The position numbers and the translations under genes are program-made. Positions 38,275-51,400 of a stretch of DNA of 64,000 nt are shown one piece after another. The DNA is from Trichoplax adhaerens (lineage: Eukaryota > Placozoa > Uniplacotomia > Trichoplacea > Trichoplacidae), in contig NW_002060948.1 in assembly GCF_000150275.1 (NCBI RefSeq), positions 5,250,241 through 5,314,240 of the forward strand, in the 5' to 3' direction. Position 1 is the stretch's first letter. Each line of letters starts with the position of its first letter. The notes under the pieces are model-generated. The model saw nothing but the letters and a program-made list of their open reading frames with translations. It made no database searches and was not told the DNA's origin.

Positions 38275-38505
38275 AGGATAAGGAAGGAGATATGTAATCT
38301 TACTCATATTATATAAACTATTGCGCAATTTATAAGGAATATTATCTAAAGCTGATAATGGTAACTTCTTGGATTTGATTTCATATTTTTTACGATCTAA
38401 TTTCATTTCCTGGTCGTTGTTTATAATCAATAGCATCGTCAATGATTGCAATGTCAATATCACACTCACTTCTCCTCTTACTAACTTGAATAATTGCTGC
38501 ATTGC
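38275..38505 (-). other. Possible minus-strand exon, unidentified
   Basis: A frame starting at MPMAMQQLFKLVRGEVSV runs through MKLDRKKYEIKSKKLPLSAL and YNMSKITYLLPYPQ to a CAG|gttaga site, the same donor hexamer used twice in the SAM-ZU5 gene. If not spliced there it continues to a stop near 38158. The continuation contains a segment, IYACMILHDYL, faintly like the end of DDE-type transposases, too short to count. No neighbour exon was found. Confidence 0.2.
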
Positions 38506-38523
38506 CATAGGCATCGTTACCAA

Positions 38524-41500
38524 TAGCCACTTGCAGATGTTTCTTTCATGGTTAAATTAATTTTGTTTTGAAATCGGTGATTGTATCATAATAATATTTT
38601 AATCGCAAGACAAACTTTAGACCTGAGATTTAATTTTTTACCTGATTACTACTTATTATCTTTGTTGTCTGATTATTTTATTGTTATTGCTAGCCATAAT
38701 ACTATAGCTTACTGTTAAATTATTTCTACGTTTTGAAATTGTTACCAGACTTACACTGCTTGCAATTAACGTTATAATGAAAACGATTTAATGACATAAG
38801 TATTTTCTGGACAACTTCAAATTACGAAACTTATCTAAGCAGATTAACTAGACAATATGCTGATGTAAACACAAATCATTTTACTTATGGTAATTTATTT
38901 TAAGTGGCTGCCTGAGAGAAGGAGAGAAAGCACTTGAAATAATACGTGTATTAACAATGTAGTTTTAACTCCGGATTTGAAATCTTTCGTCATCATTCCT
39001 CTTATTATTTCCAATCTTCCCTACTCATTTAATTTATAGTAGAAACAACATGCTGTACCTGACGCCGTCAATACTGTTTTAAGAAATTTCTAAGGATATA
39101 ATAATCCCAAGTGTGTTCAAAGTGCTGTCAGTATTATCCTTAGAATAAATATGAGCTTAAAGAATGTTTAAGAGTGTAGAAATGAGAATTCTTTGCGGAT
39201 ATAACATTTTAGAGTGTGTAGTAAACTCTTCTTTCTTTATGTAATTAATAATTTGCGGATATCGTTTTTCGATATTGATCTGAATTAACAAAATGATATT
39301 TTAATTATAATTTTTGTATCCTAACCATAGATTTAGTTATAGGTAAAAGTCGATTATAATACTATAATACGCAATAATTCCAACCTGAGATACTGCCGTT
39401 AAGGTAAGATACGAATCTAAGATAGCTTCACCATCAAAAATTACTCATTATTGACTATTTGATTAATTGATTAATCCTTTTAGGAAGTAAAATATTTACA
39501 TTTTTTTAGGGAGAAAGGGGGGAGTTTGGAGAGGGGAGAAGATCATTAATTGAATAAGGAATTTACTGTATCAAGTATAGCGTAAATTATTTTCCGTTTA
39601 TAGATAAGTTATGAAATGGTCAGGATCGTATTTCTCTCCAGCGAAAAATGCGATTTCAGAGGAGAGAGACAAAAATGAAAGTACGAAAGAAGAAAAATAA
39701 AATTCAATCAGGGTATCAAGCTATCAGTATTATTCCATATTTGCCCTGTATATAAATGAGGTTTCAATTAATAGGTTAATTTCAATTTTAAATCTACCTT
39801 AAGGCAGATTAAGATTAAAGCATAACACCCACGAAATAATTTGTTGTCGCTTTCCAATCGATGTGAAAAGAATCAGACAATTTTTGCGCCATATGTGAAA
39901 GCAAAGTCCATTTCAATAGGCATAGATTGCAATTTGTATGGCAGGGGAATAATACGATATTATTCAAATCGATTCGATTTCTGCAATCAGTCAGAATAAT
40001 ATCGATTTGTCAAGTTAACTACCTATCTAGACCGTTTGTTCATAGTTCATGGCCTTTAGGCGAAGGAAAAGAATTTCAGTGACTCCCACGCAACTCCCAC
40101 AGATGCAATAAATTATGCAATTTTAGCCATTTTGATGTTAGATTGCAATTAAGGTACAGCTCCATGATGAAGGTCAGTTTAACGACCAAGTAGAAGCATC
40201 AAAGAGATGGCTACAAATTGAGTCTATAGCTGCCACTTTTTGAAACAATTCCCTTCATCGTTTTACATTGTTAGTTTATGCATGAAATACAAGCTATAAT
40301 GATATAATTCAATGTATAAGTTCAAATTATGCACGCCTATGATTGATTAATAGTATATCGGAAAGATGTTGAATAGTTGTTGTTATTGCTTATGTTGTGC
40401 AACTTGTGATTCCATTGATTTACCACTTGACAACTGTGAATCAGGAAATAGTTGATTCATTGAAATATATTTGATTTACATTTTGATGAATATCACTGAT
40501 TTGTCTGGCCATAGTTATGGAAGAAAATAATAAAAGTAAAGTATGTAGAAATGGCCAATAAGCGTTGCAAAATATTGCCAATAATAATTCTTTCCTTACA
40601 AAAGGGGCAGATAGAAAAACAAAAGAAAATGTTAGTCTTTGATAACCGATTAGCTAAATTAATATGACATTTATGAGATAGCTTGGTCTACAGTAATTAT
40701 CGAATTTCTTTGGTGGAAGAAGCAAAAACAATTTTTATAATTCTAAACTTATTACTGGTGATACTCTACATCTATTTGCTCCAGTATCCTCTTCACTGCT
40801 AAGCATCATCGATGTAATCTATTTTATAGTCTTATTTTATAAGTGCTAGTTAACAAACACAATTACCATCAAATTATGCAGATAACCTGAATAGTCATGA
40901 TTCGCCTATTTTAGCTATGTGGACAAAAATTAGATGGTACTACAGTTGTACCTAATCATGGATGGAATTGAAGATATCTCTTTATTTTATTTTTTATTTC
41001 AACTTTTATTTTGATTTAACGATTGATTTTATCGTCTGTTGTTACTGGTTGGTATTCAATATAAAGGCTACTTTCAAATCCATTGATTGTACTCATATTG
41101 TGTAGAACAATATCATATCGCTTATAAATTTATATTTAAAGGTGGATGATGCCTACCAATTCAATTAACTTGGCCAATTTCTACATGTGAATGATTAAAT
41201 CAATGATGGTGATGTCGATTGTTAACGATAAGTATTGTCTTGTTATTACAGACAAGATTCAAATTAGAATAGGTAAAAGACTTCGTTACATGAATAAAGA
41301 GTCTGGAGGGATGATGATAGTTGTTGTTTTTATAAACCTCCCCTTGATATTGTTATCATTGTCGGAGGATGAACTTGACCACATAGCATTAGATCTACAC
41401 CCACTTGGATACTATAACCTTATTAATATCAGCCGCAGGCAATCTATTGGGACACATTAACAACGTCTCTCGTCAAGGTAGGAAAGTGAAAGAGAAAGAA

Positions 41501-41611
41501 AGAAAGAAAGACACGTATAAAGTGTGCGAGAGAAGAGTCAAGTACTTATAAACCCTGCCAACAATTTATGCGGCATTATTTCTATTCATACATACATTTG
41601 ATAATATTGAA
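38524..41611. other. Intergenic upstream of the CENP-B-like gene
   Basis: A G-rich patch occurs near 39.51-39.54 kb. An 89-codon ATG frame at 41191-41460, just upstream of the next gene, ends before it and has no motif; it may be a leader ORF or chance. A GAAA microsatellite (about 41490-41510) lies in the likely promoter or 5' UTR. Confidence 0.4.
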
Positions 41612-42469
41612 ATGAAAATGTTAATGATGTACCAATTTGTTAATAATAACGATCCCAATATTACAAATTACTTACCATCATCAGCACCACCTCAACCAAC
41701 GATGACATCATCGGCAATATCAGCAAATGCAACTACATCCAATTATCCAGCCCATCGCTGTACCAAACGTCGTCGTAGTTCCTATACTATCGAATTTAAA
41801 GTCCATGTAGTGGAAGCTTTTCGCCATTCCAATCAGCAAAATGTATCTAAAATTGCAACAGAATTTGGCATCGATCGTAAACGTGTACGTGAATGGAATT
41901 ACACCTATGATAAATTGAAAAAAATGAGTGGTGATCTGCAAAAACGACGGCGAAAAGTTGAATTTTCAAGACAAGTTCGCTCTCGAGAAATTGAAGAAGG
42001 TGTGCTCAATTATTATTATCAGCAACGATCTGCTGGTCAAAGAGTCAAGAATAAAGACTTACAACAAATTGCATTATATATTGCACATAAAACGGGTATA
42101 CCCGATTTTAAAGCTTCCAATATGTGGCTTTATCGTTGGAAAAAAAGGCATCATTTGCTGAATAAACCATCATCTGCAACAGCAGCTTTAGTTCGTGGTT
42201 ATCAATCAACAGATCGTGTCCAAACTGCAGTACAGCAGCAACAGCAACAACAAGATCAACCACATCAACACCTTAAACATCAAGACCGGTTCTTCTATCA
42301 GGACAACGACGATGATGTAGATGATTATTACTATGATGATGAAGATGATGAAGACGATGAAAATGATGAAGATGATGAAGACGATGAAGATGATGAAGAT
42401 GATAATGATGAAAATGATAATGATAACGAAAATGATGATAATGAGGAAGATGACGAGGATGATTATTAA
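41612..42469 (+). CDS. Pogo/CENP-B-type DNA-binding protein with acidic tail, no transposase domain
   Basis: An intronless frame of 285 residues. Residues 1-50 are Asn/Ser/Thr/Pro-rich. Residues 52-105 form a Brinker/pogo-type helix-turn-helix: KRRRSSYTIEFKVHVVEAFR, then VSKIATEFGIDRKRVREW. Residues about 118-182 match the second, CENP-B-type HTH: SREIEEGVLNYYYQQRSAGQ followed by NMWLYRWKKRHHLL. A Gln-rich stretch (208-219) leads to a strongly acidic Asp/Glu tail (231-285). Pogo/Tigger transposases carry a DDE domain after these two HTHs; here it is absent, and CENP-B itself also has acidic regions. It is therefore best read as a DNA-binding protein derived from, or sharing ancestry with, a pogo transposase DNA-binding region (like CENP-B, JRK and TIGD relatives), probably nuclear. 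Target DNA is unknown. The start is the first ATG; M3 or M5 are alternatives. Confidence 0.85.
   Translation: MKMLMMYQFVNNNDPNITNYLPSSAPPQPTMTSSAISANATTSNYPAHRCTKRRRSSYTIEFKVHVVEAFRHSNQQNVSKIATEFGIDRKRVREWNYTYDKLKKMSGDLQKRRRKVEFSRQVRSREIEEGVLNYYYQQRSAGQRVKNKDLQQIALYIAHKTGIPDFKASNMWLYRWKKRHHLLNKPSSATAALVRGYQSTDRVQTAVQQQQQQQDQPHQHLKHQDRFFYQDNDDDVDDYYYDDEDDEDDENDEDDEDDEDDEDDNDENDNDNENDDNEEDDEDDY
42299..42466 (+). repeat. GAT/GAA trinucleotide tract coding the acidic tail
   Basis: Imperfect runs of gatgatgaa and aatgatgat encode DDEDDEDDENDEDDE-like sequence to the stop codon. Synonymous and Asn interruptions show that it is not a fresh expansion. Such tracts often vary in length between individuals. 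Confidence 0.9.
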
Positions 42470-45400
42470 AATTTAAAATATATTCTAGCTAAAGTAAATA
42501 ATGCTTACCTCGATCCAACCCTATTGTTTACTATAGCAAGGATGGCAATCTAACTCTTTCATCATCTCACAATCTACTCTTACTCTATATCAAATTGTTC
42601 GCAGTACAGTAATACTACCAGTAATATTTCTACATTATTGAATAATGACTCAAAGCGGAACATGGTAGAATGAAAATGTCAAATTAAATTCCTTAAAGTC
42701 ATTATAATATATTGTTTACTTAATTTTCCTTCTTTATCATCAGTTTCAATTTTAATATTCGTATAACTGACTCCATTTCGATATCACCATTTTCATATTA
42801 ATCTTAAATATTACTTACTTAATCACCAAGCCTTATACCATGTTATTCCTATGATTGGTATTCTCAAAAACACTCATTTATAACTCTATTAATCCTACGT
42901 TCGGATCAGCTATTCGGAATTTTATTTAGCTGTCATACGTAGTAGCAGCTTCGTAGAAACAGAAATCCAACTGAGGAGCTACGATTACATCTAGAACTGA
43001 TTATTTTATAATGATTACTAATGTCAAAAATGGTGGAAAAAAATTGCCTTTCGGTAAATAGCTATGTTTTTAAATTAGCGCTTAGATATAAACGTAACTG
43101 TATTTATAAGAAAGGATTTTGCTATGCAAACAACTGTCAATGCCCATTCCATTTGAGCATTTAAGATCAAGTTACACAATAAATCGATTCTGAATTTCAA
43201 GCCTAAAACGACGTTGTTTTGCAATATTTATTAACTAAAGATCGATAAATTATCCTTACTTCATGTAATTTGGTAATATACGCCTATATTTTGCATTGCA
43301 TTAAAATTGTTAGTATCGCAACTTAAATCATACATGCATACCTAAATAGCAAGATTACCTCAGTAATAGCTAATAGTAATTTCTTATTATTAACTAGTCA
43401 AATAGTTCTGATAGTTAATTGATCCTGAAGCATAACGTTACGCATTGATATCAAGCATAAAATACAGTGAAAACTGTAAAATTGTGATTATATCATTTTA
43501 GCATTTAATTTTGTTATAGTAATATGTTCACGCATGAATAAGCCAAGTATTGTATATCAATTAAAGCGTAAAATATCTATCTTATTAGCCCATACCAATA
43601 TCGCTCCCAATTTCAATTGTAATTTCTTAAGTTACGCAAACTTAAAATTAAATACTCCTAGAAAATGCATCAAAACGTATGAAAATTTACAAGTGATCAT
43701 TACATCTCTATTATACGTAAACGTCCTAGAGGTGCCAAGTATCTTCAGGTTATTTGCTTAAGTCATGATAGCTGGATATAGAACCTCTTTGATGATGATC
43801 TTAAGGTATGATTAATTCAGTGCGAGAAAAAGTTACTTTTTTGGACGAACGAAGATAATTGATGAATTCGATAGGAAGAGTTAATGTCACCAGAATGAGA
43901 AAGAACTCATACAAAATTTTGACTGTATTCAATTCGGCTACTCGATAACGCTATATAAGCGTATTTTTTTTTTAAATTAGCTTATACTCTATCAAATTTT
44001 GAAATCAATTACTATGCAATGGCTAAAATACTCGCATTATTCAATTTTTTTATCAGATCAAACTAGTTATTGCAAGACTTCAGATTTTCATGCTTCATAA
44101 TATATACGCAATTTCTTATTAATGCAGAAGATAAATTTGCTATAATATAATTAGAAACAAGTCCGAGTGATACAGGTCAAGTAATGTCATTTTTTAATAT
44201 ATTAAGTGGTGCGAAACTACCGAATATATTAAATTACAGCCTAAGCTTAAAATAATTAATGAAATATAATCTTTAAATTATTATTTATAATCATTTAATT
44301 TTAAATTAAGCATAAAATTTTGTTAGCATTTCAGCTGGTATACCTAAAGATCTCACTTAACAATTTTCTCAGGTGCTATTACATTCATGGCATTTAGTCA
44401 ATACATACATAAGGTAAATACGTTTATATTAAATATTCTTAATATTCTTTTGCCAGTAGCATAATTCTTTAAAAACGTTGCTACTGTTAAGATTACTTAA
44501 CGTTGCACTAGATAGTTAAAGAACCTTAAATACCTTATCCATAATTTTAAAATAATATCCTTTTTAATTCTTGTTGGTAATTTAATCTTGTGACATATAA
44601 ATTATATTAATTTAAAATAAAACACAGTAATATAATTTTAGATGAAGTAATAATGAATAATAATGATAAATATATGCGTATTTGAGCATATAAATTTTTG
44701 AATTTCATTATTATCGTTGGTACTGTGATTAATAAAGTTGGTGTTAATTAATATCATTCGATCAAAAAGATGCAACCTTTTATTAAAGATTAATAAGGAA
44801 TACTCGTGCGTCAATCTATTGCGAAAGTGAGGTAAATGAGAGGTTACCTAGCGATGTAAAAATATTGACAGCATTAAAATCGCTGGGGTTTAGATAGAAA
44901 TAAGTATACTTTTATTAAACCGTTTTCTCGTCTATACCTATCAGTAATATTACAAGCTGGGCGTACGCTGGTTAATTTAATTGTAATGTAAATGAATGCC
45001 TTCTTTTGCATTTGGATGCTATAACGGAGAATGTGAAGGTCAAGAGAAGGTGTGCAGCAATTCATAGCTACTGAATTAAAATTACATTACGATATCTACT
45101 GTATATATCTATAAAATCTAACGTATCATTTAAGAACATTTCGCAGCATAATCTATGATTCTAGACATAACCTTCATAAAATCTTGAAGACTGCAGTGGA
45201 AGTTTAAGTGTTTTAATCTAGTGAATGGACTATATCTAATTGACAACATACCAAGTAGAGCGTCCAACATAAACTAATACCCATATTCAATAATATGCGA
45301 AAAATAGGACCTAAAGGTTCAACCTATGCTAGCAGACATGATTACTTTAAAATATATTGAAGGTATAAAGTACTTATAATGTAAATTTAAGATATTTGTA

Positions 45401-48400
45401 CGATTTTTAAAATTTTAATATCTCATGTTTAGCTGTTGCTGTAGCTTATTTTGCAGAATTAACTTTAAAAAATTGAGAAAAGTACTACATATCTGAGCAG
45501 ATATTGAAGTTATACCTCGTGCATAATTGATGCCATAATAGTATTTTGCAACTAGAATACATCAGGAATCTTATTCAAAATTGAGTATTCGTATAAGGGA
45601 AGAAATTGCTATCCTGTAATAACCAAAATGCTTCATAGTAAATATAATACAAGTGTATCTATCCAAATGAGTAACATTTCATTGATTCTATGTAAGATTT
45701 TGCTTTATATTAATGACATTGCCGATTGCCTGTGCATCAAATGCTAGCTTCAAAAATGTCAACTACTACAACATTTATCCTAGCAACTATTGATAACATC
45801 CTGTATAGATAAATATATACCATTATCATGTAGCTAGAAGACATTATTACAGCACTAACAACTCAATAGTCGTAAGAGAAAGGAAATTTTATTTCATAAG
45901 ATAATGCTCATTGAATATGTGTAAGACAGATATAATATATTAATACTGTTAATATTGCCCTTTCATTTGCACATATTTATAAGAAAAACTTGAATAAAAT
46001 GGTTCTGTTGCTTTTGAAGCTATGTTCATGGTCTTGATTTTAGACCATCTATCCTTGTAAATAATTTCCAACCATTTTATCACCTTGACCTAAAAAGAAG
46101 CTTTCTATACTATTAAATTCTCATCTACGTGTTTTTCTATTACAGATTTCTTCAAATGACCTATTTTTACGGCAAGATTACCAGCTTATTTATGACTAGT
46201 GAGTAGTGAAATTCCCTTTATCATTATACTACAAGAAGGAGATTTTTAATCAGCAACATATGATTCGTATACCTAGAAAAAAGAAAAGAAAAATAGGATA
46301 GAAAGACGATTTGATATAAAATTATCATCTGTAGAATTTACATTCTCAAAGGTTACACAGTTCAACCAATCTACTTTTATTTTCATGGCTATTGATAGTG
46401 TATCTATACTTTTTAGTCACGTTATTGCTTTGTTCTTTCTAAAATAGATTTATCAATTTAAAAAATTTCCAAATTAACAATCTACAAATGATATCAATCC
46501 ATCTGCTTAAGATGATGCAAATTAAAATTTACATCTTTCCCTAAAGTCTGTTGATATAATTTTAGTCCATTCGTTTAGAATGTCTGCTGTGATTACTGTT
46601 GTTAGGGTACTTCCTGATATTATAGCTGAAGTTATCAGAAGATTAATCTAAGGCAATATTGGAAGCAATCAAGACTTAGTTAATTGTTGATAGTATTAAT
46701 GTTCGGCTAGAGTAAGCAAACAATTTTACATTTTATCTTTTTTACTTTATTCGTTAGTAATGGACAGCAACAGCAGTAACCATTCCACTTTACTCTGATT
46801 GGATGGAATCAAATAAAGGGAATCAATTTATACTTTCGATTATTATTGTCTCCCATTGCAAAGAATCCATTAGTGGCGTGATTTCTACCTATTGATAAAA
46901 ATAATAGGCATATCATTAAAACAACCCCTTTTTACATTGTTGGTGCTATAAATTCCATGTTCAAAATTTTAAATATTGATTACGAATTGTTTAATTAGTC
47001 TTGTTTTTCCATAAAGCTTTAATATAATGCAATGCATTGATCTACCTATTATAAAATGAGTGAATTGCAATTGTTACTGCGTGATCACTTCAATATTTTA
47101 TATATTCACCCAACTGTAACTTATTAGGTAGGTAAACTTGATTAATTATTAATGGACTTTAATTTCTACATTTTGATCTAGGGTAGTAGACTTTCTGGAG
47201 ACATAACAGGTAAGATAACATACTATGTTAATATTCTATCGTACGCGATAGGTTATACAATAATTAGCTATAGCTATATTAAATTTCTAATTCTAATAGT
47301 ATGATACTCATGCAAATTTTTTCCCTTCTTCAATTTCTGCATAACCATAGATTTGTTATTCAGCATGTTTGACATTCCGAATGAGCTGTCTATCGTTATG
47401 ATAAAAGAAACGGGAAGAAAATTATCATCTAGGAAATGAAAAATTGTTTACCGTTAGCAATTTTAGCACCTTGTCAATAAGAGATTCTAATGTAAAGGTA
47501 AATGTTGTCATAAGAATATTTTATTCATGATTTTTTTGGAATTCGAAGAGTCTAGAAATTTTAATATTAGCTATATTTACTTAAATATTAATCAAGCCAT
47601 AGCTTAGATAATTCGTAACATCGAAGAAACTATTACTCTTCTGTCAAGATCGAGTATCGAGAAGTTTTCTCTCATGCAGTAGATAAATGCCGTGATGAAT
47701 TCATGAACATACCTAACTGCACTGATGTTGGCCATGGAAAAGTTAATAAGCTAATATAACCTTCAATCATATTGTACTACAGAAAAATTTTTAAAATATA
47801 TACATTAAGATATGCTACATTAACTAAGGTTTTGCCAATATTTCTTGCATAGAAAGAAAAATTCTTTCATTCAAAACATGATTACCATTAATGTTGGATT
47901 TAGATTAACGTGTAATAAATGCATATTAGATAATAACTAACAAAAAGCATTACATTCATTTTGAACTGTTATAAATAGAAAATACTTCCATTTCATGGCC
48001 TTTAATTGAATAAAAAAACAATTAATACTTGTGATTTACTGTAGAAATTAGACTTCGTAGAAGGCAACAATTAAAGCCTTATCTTATTAAATTGTTAAGT
48101 AATTTTTATAGGACCGCCGAATTTTAAATATCGGTCACCAAAATTTTATTACCTTGAAATAGACTATATCTCAATACTGTTGCAATATCGCCATTTCTAA
48201 TAAAAAAAACTGTATAGATCATCTCAAATGCCATATTTGTAATTCATGCATTATTTGAAAGAAATAAAATCCTATCGATGATATAAAGCATACGACTTCA
48301 GCAAATCCAATATATTTTAGACCTACCATTTCTATTCTAGCAAGTCTAACGGACAAAACATTCGTTTTAGAAACTATGTTCAATTAACCCTTTTTACCAC

Positions 48401-51400
48401 ATTATTAGAATATAACAAAGGAAAGTATTGTTATTCAATCGGAATAGTGTCTTTGATAGAAAATAATTCATACCTAGAAACTAATGGTTGTATTTAGTAT
48501 GCAAGTTTGATGGTCTCTATTTAGTCAGCTATTTCCATCGTGTAGATTTCAATTATAAATCTTTACAAACAAAGACTATTTAGCGGCTGGTATCTTAGAT
48601 CGCTGACTATACGTCCAATAGTTTACTTTAATGCCGGTTTAGTTAGCATGAATGGTATGAAATTGAAATGGTTTATTTTGAACCGATCAATATATCAATA
48701 AATTGAGTTGAATGTTCGATAAGTGTAACTGCACTTTGACATCTTAAGATGGATGAGTCATTACATGTCATCGACATTTCAATAATTCTAAATAATGTCT
48801 GTTCTTATAAATTTAATCTATTTCCGCTCACTAGCAAACTGCAATTAGACTTTCTTACTAGAAATACAGTATATTTCTATGTGATAAAATCAATACCATT
48901 TGATTTCTTGTACTTGCAGAACGAGTTATATTCATATTTACAAGAATAACAATATTACAGTTATTTAGCTGAGTTGCACGTATTTTTCTATCATGTATTT
49001 TATCCAGGAATTTCTAGTCAAAATTTGTTTTGTCAGCTAATAGTAAGATAAAATGGAAGAATACTATATTTTCAAATTAGCGCTAAAGATATTAAATGTT
49101 AGAAGGCATCAAACGGGAAATTGAAAGATTATATATTGCTACTTAACGCAGGAATGCAGACATTATATAAAGTCTAGTAAATATTCAGTCTGTCATTATT
49201 GACTTAATAATCATGGAAATATCAATAGTACTAATCAGTTATAATAACCGATTTCCAGTAAATGTTGTTGTGATTTCAATCTATTGATCAGTAGAGATTT
49301 TTTGAAACGTTGACTAGCTAAGGACAATACATGTATAGGAGAAAGTATCTGAGGCTATCAATTGTTTTACGAGCTATTTTTAACAGTTACCTAGCTTTGG
49401 TTTATGAGATAATTTTCTGTTGATATGTCAGAAATAATAGTTCAAAATGTGGTATTAGAACGGTTAATACGACAACATGATCCTCTTATCTAGATGCATG
49501 CCTGATAGAGTAGTTATAATGCAATATTCATCATCGATACAACTTAAATATTACATGTATTGATATTACATAGTCTGCTATATCGCGCAGAGTTGATTGT
49601 TTCCTGAGAATATTGAACTATTGCTCAATTTTAATACAGAGCTTTTGTCTTGCACTGAAGAAATATATAATTTTAGATAACAGGTGTATCATGAATTATA
49701 TTTTTATTTTATCCCAGACTTATATCAATACTACTTGCCATCTAAAGCTTTTAATTGATGATACTTTCATAATGAATAGTCTTTAAGTTCTTATATACCT
49801 TACTGGATCGCGGATGATACTATCTGTTACGTAAATTTATGCGGGTAGATTGCTTATGCTATATCAAAAATACATTTATGTTAATTCTTATACATATATG
49901 AATATGAAACTAATACTTCTGTATATCCAAAAGAGTACGTGATTAATTTTATCATTTAAGAGAAAAAATCTCTCCATAAGGTAAAGTACAATCCGGTTCT
50001 ATTCAACTACTTTATGCTTTTATTAATCTATTATAAAAACCTGCTTGGAAATAGCACTAATATCCTTAGCTAAAATATTTTAGCATTGGAACTATTTCAT
50101 TCGCAAATATATCGAAAGTAATGAAGTAGAGCTGTATTGTTCAGCAAAAAAATAACTTTTACAGAATAGCAAAGCAATACATTTTTTGTAAACTTGCAGA
50201 GTCATGATTTAAAAAATTATCGCTTGAACAGAGATTTTCAGACATAAACTTTTCATTGACGTTTAAAGCTGCAATAATTTTTCGTAGCATACTTTCTACC
50301 AGTAGCCTCCAAATTATCTACTTAAAATTTAAAATCTTTGAATGATTATTTTGATATCTTTGATATCTTGCATATAATCAAGCAGAAAGAACTGCAAAGA
50401 CTAATAATCGAATTAAACATCTAACTAGAAAATTGATTTACGTGCTTATGACGATACTTTGCCACTGCAATTCATCTAATTCACAGTAACTTCCTTACAC
50501 AGAAAGCTTTTTATACATACAAGAAACCAAGAAATCTTCATAAAAGATCATGTCGTAATCCTAATTACATCCGAGAGCGCAAAAAGCTATTGATAGCTGT
50601 CTTTCAACATATCATAGGCAATGAACATTAATGCAATGAATTGTTCTGGCTATAAACAGAATATAAAATCATTTCTACAAAGAAGTCATAATTTCTTTCT
50701 TTTTATTATATTTTTATCGCATAGCGATGAGGTCTAAAATGTAATTAATTTCATTGAAATCCGCATAATTTGTAACATAATATGAAGATAATATAATTTT
50801 GATAGCTTTGATAATCAGAGTATCGTATCATGTTATGTATTTGTATACATGTATAAACTTTGTATGAATGCTTCTTAGCTGAAATTTTTCACAATGCAAT
50901 CACTTATTATTTCAATTATTATTTTGGAAAAATGTCTATCCGTAAACTATTAAACAAAATTTTGTCTTGGTAATATTTATGCCGAGTTACCATGGCACCT
51001 ATAAAGTAGTCACATACTATTGTCTTACTCTATTTACTGTAAGTGATTGAATTCACGTACCTAGTAAGCTTATAGATTGTCTATATCTTCCGATGTTATT
51101 AATGAGCAATTCAGGCACAGATATCAATTTTGTCTCAATTAGCTTAATTGTATTCCTTTCCGTATGAGTGATCACGCAAATTAGGGTACCCTCACGTATT
51201 GAAATATGATTGCGCTATAGCATTTATCTTAGTTACGCTTTTGTTGTAATACCATGGATCTAATATCACAATGGTAAGTTAGTTCATTATAATCTATTTC
51301 ATTATTTAAACCTGTAAAAAGTTTGCAAAATAATATTGGGCAACAGTAATGATATTCTTATGATATACACGTACAGTAAAATGTTTTTACATTTAGTTAT

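Noticed and set aside
38158-38523. Harbinger/DDE-type transposase fragment
   Set aside because: Only a short segment (IYACMILHDYL) resembles the end of such proteins; no catalytic residues or terminal repeats were seen.
41720-42161. Minus and plus frames (73 and 77 codons) inside the CENP-B-like gene
   Set aside because: Both overlap the HTH-coding region in other frames; the 285-residue frame explains the sequence.
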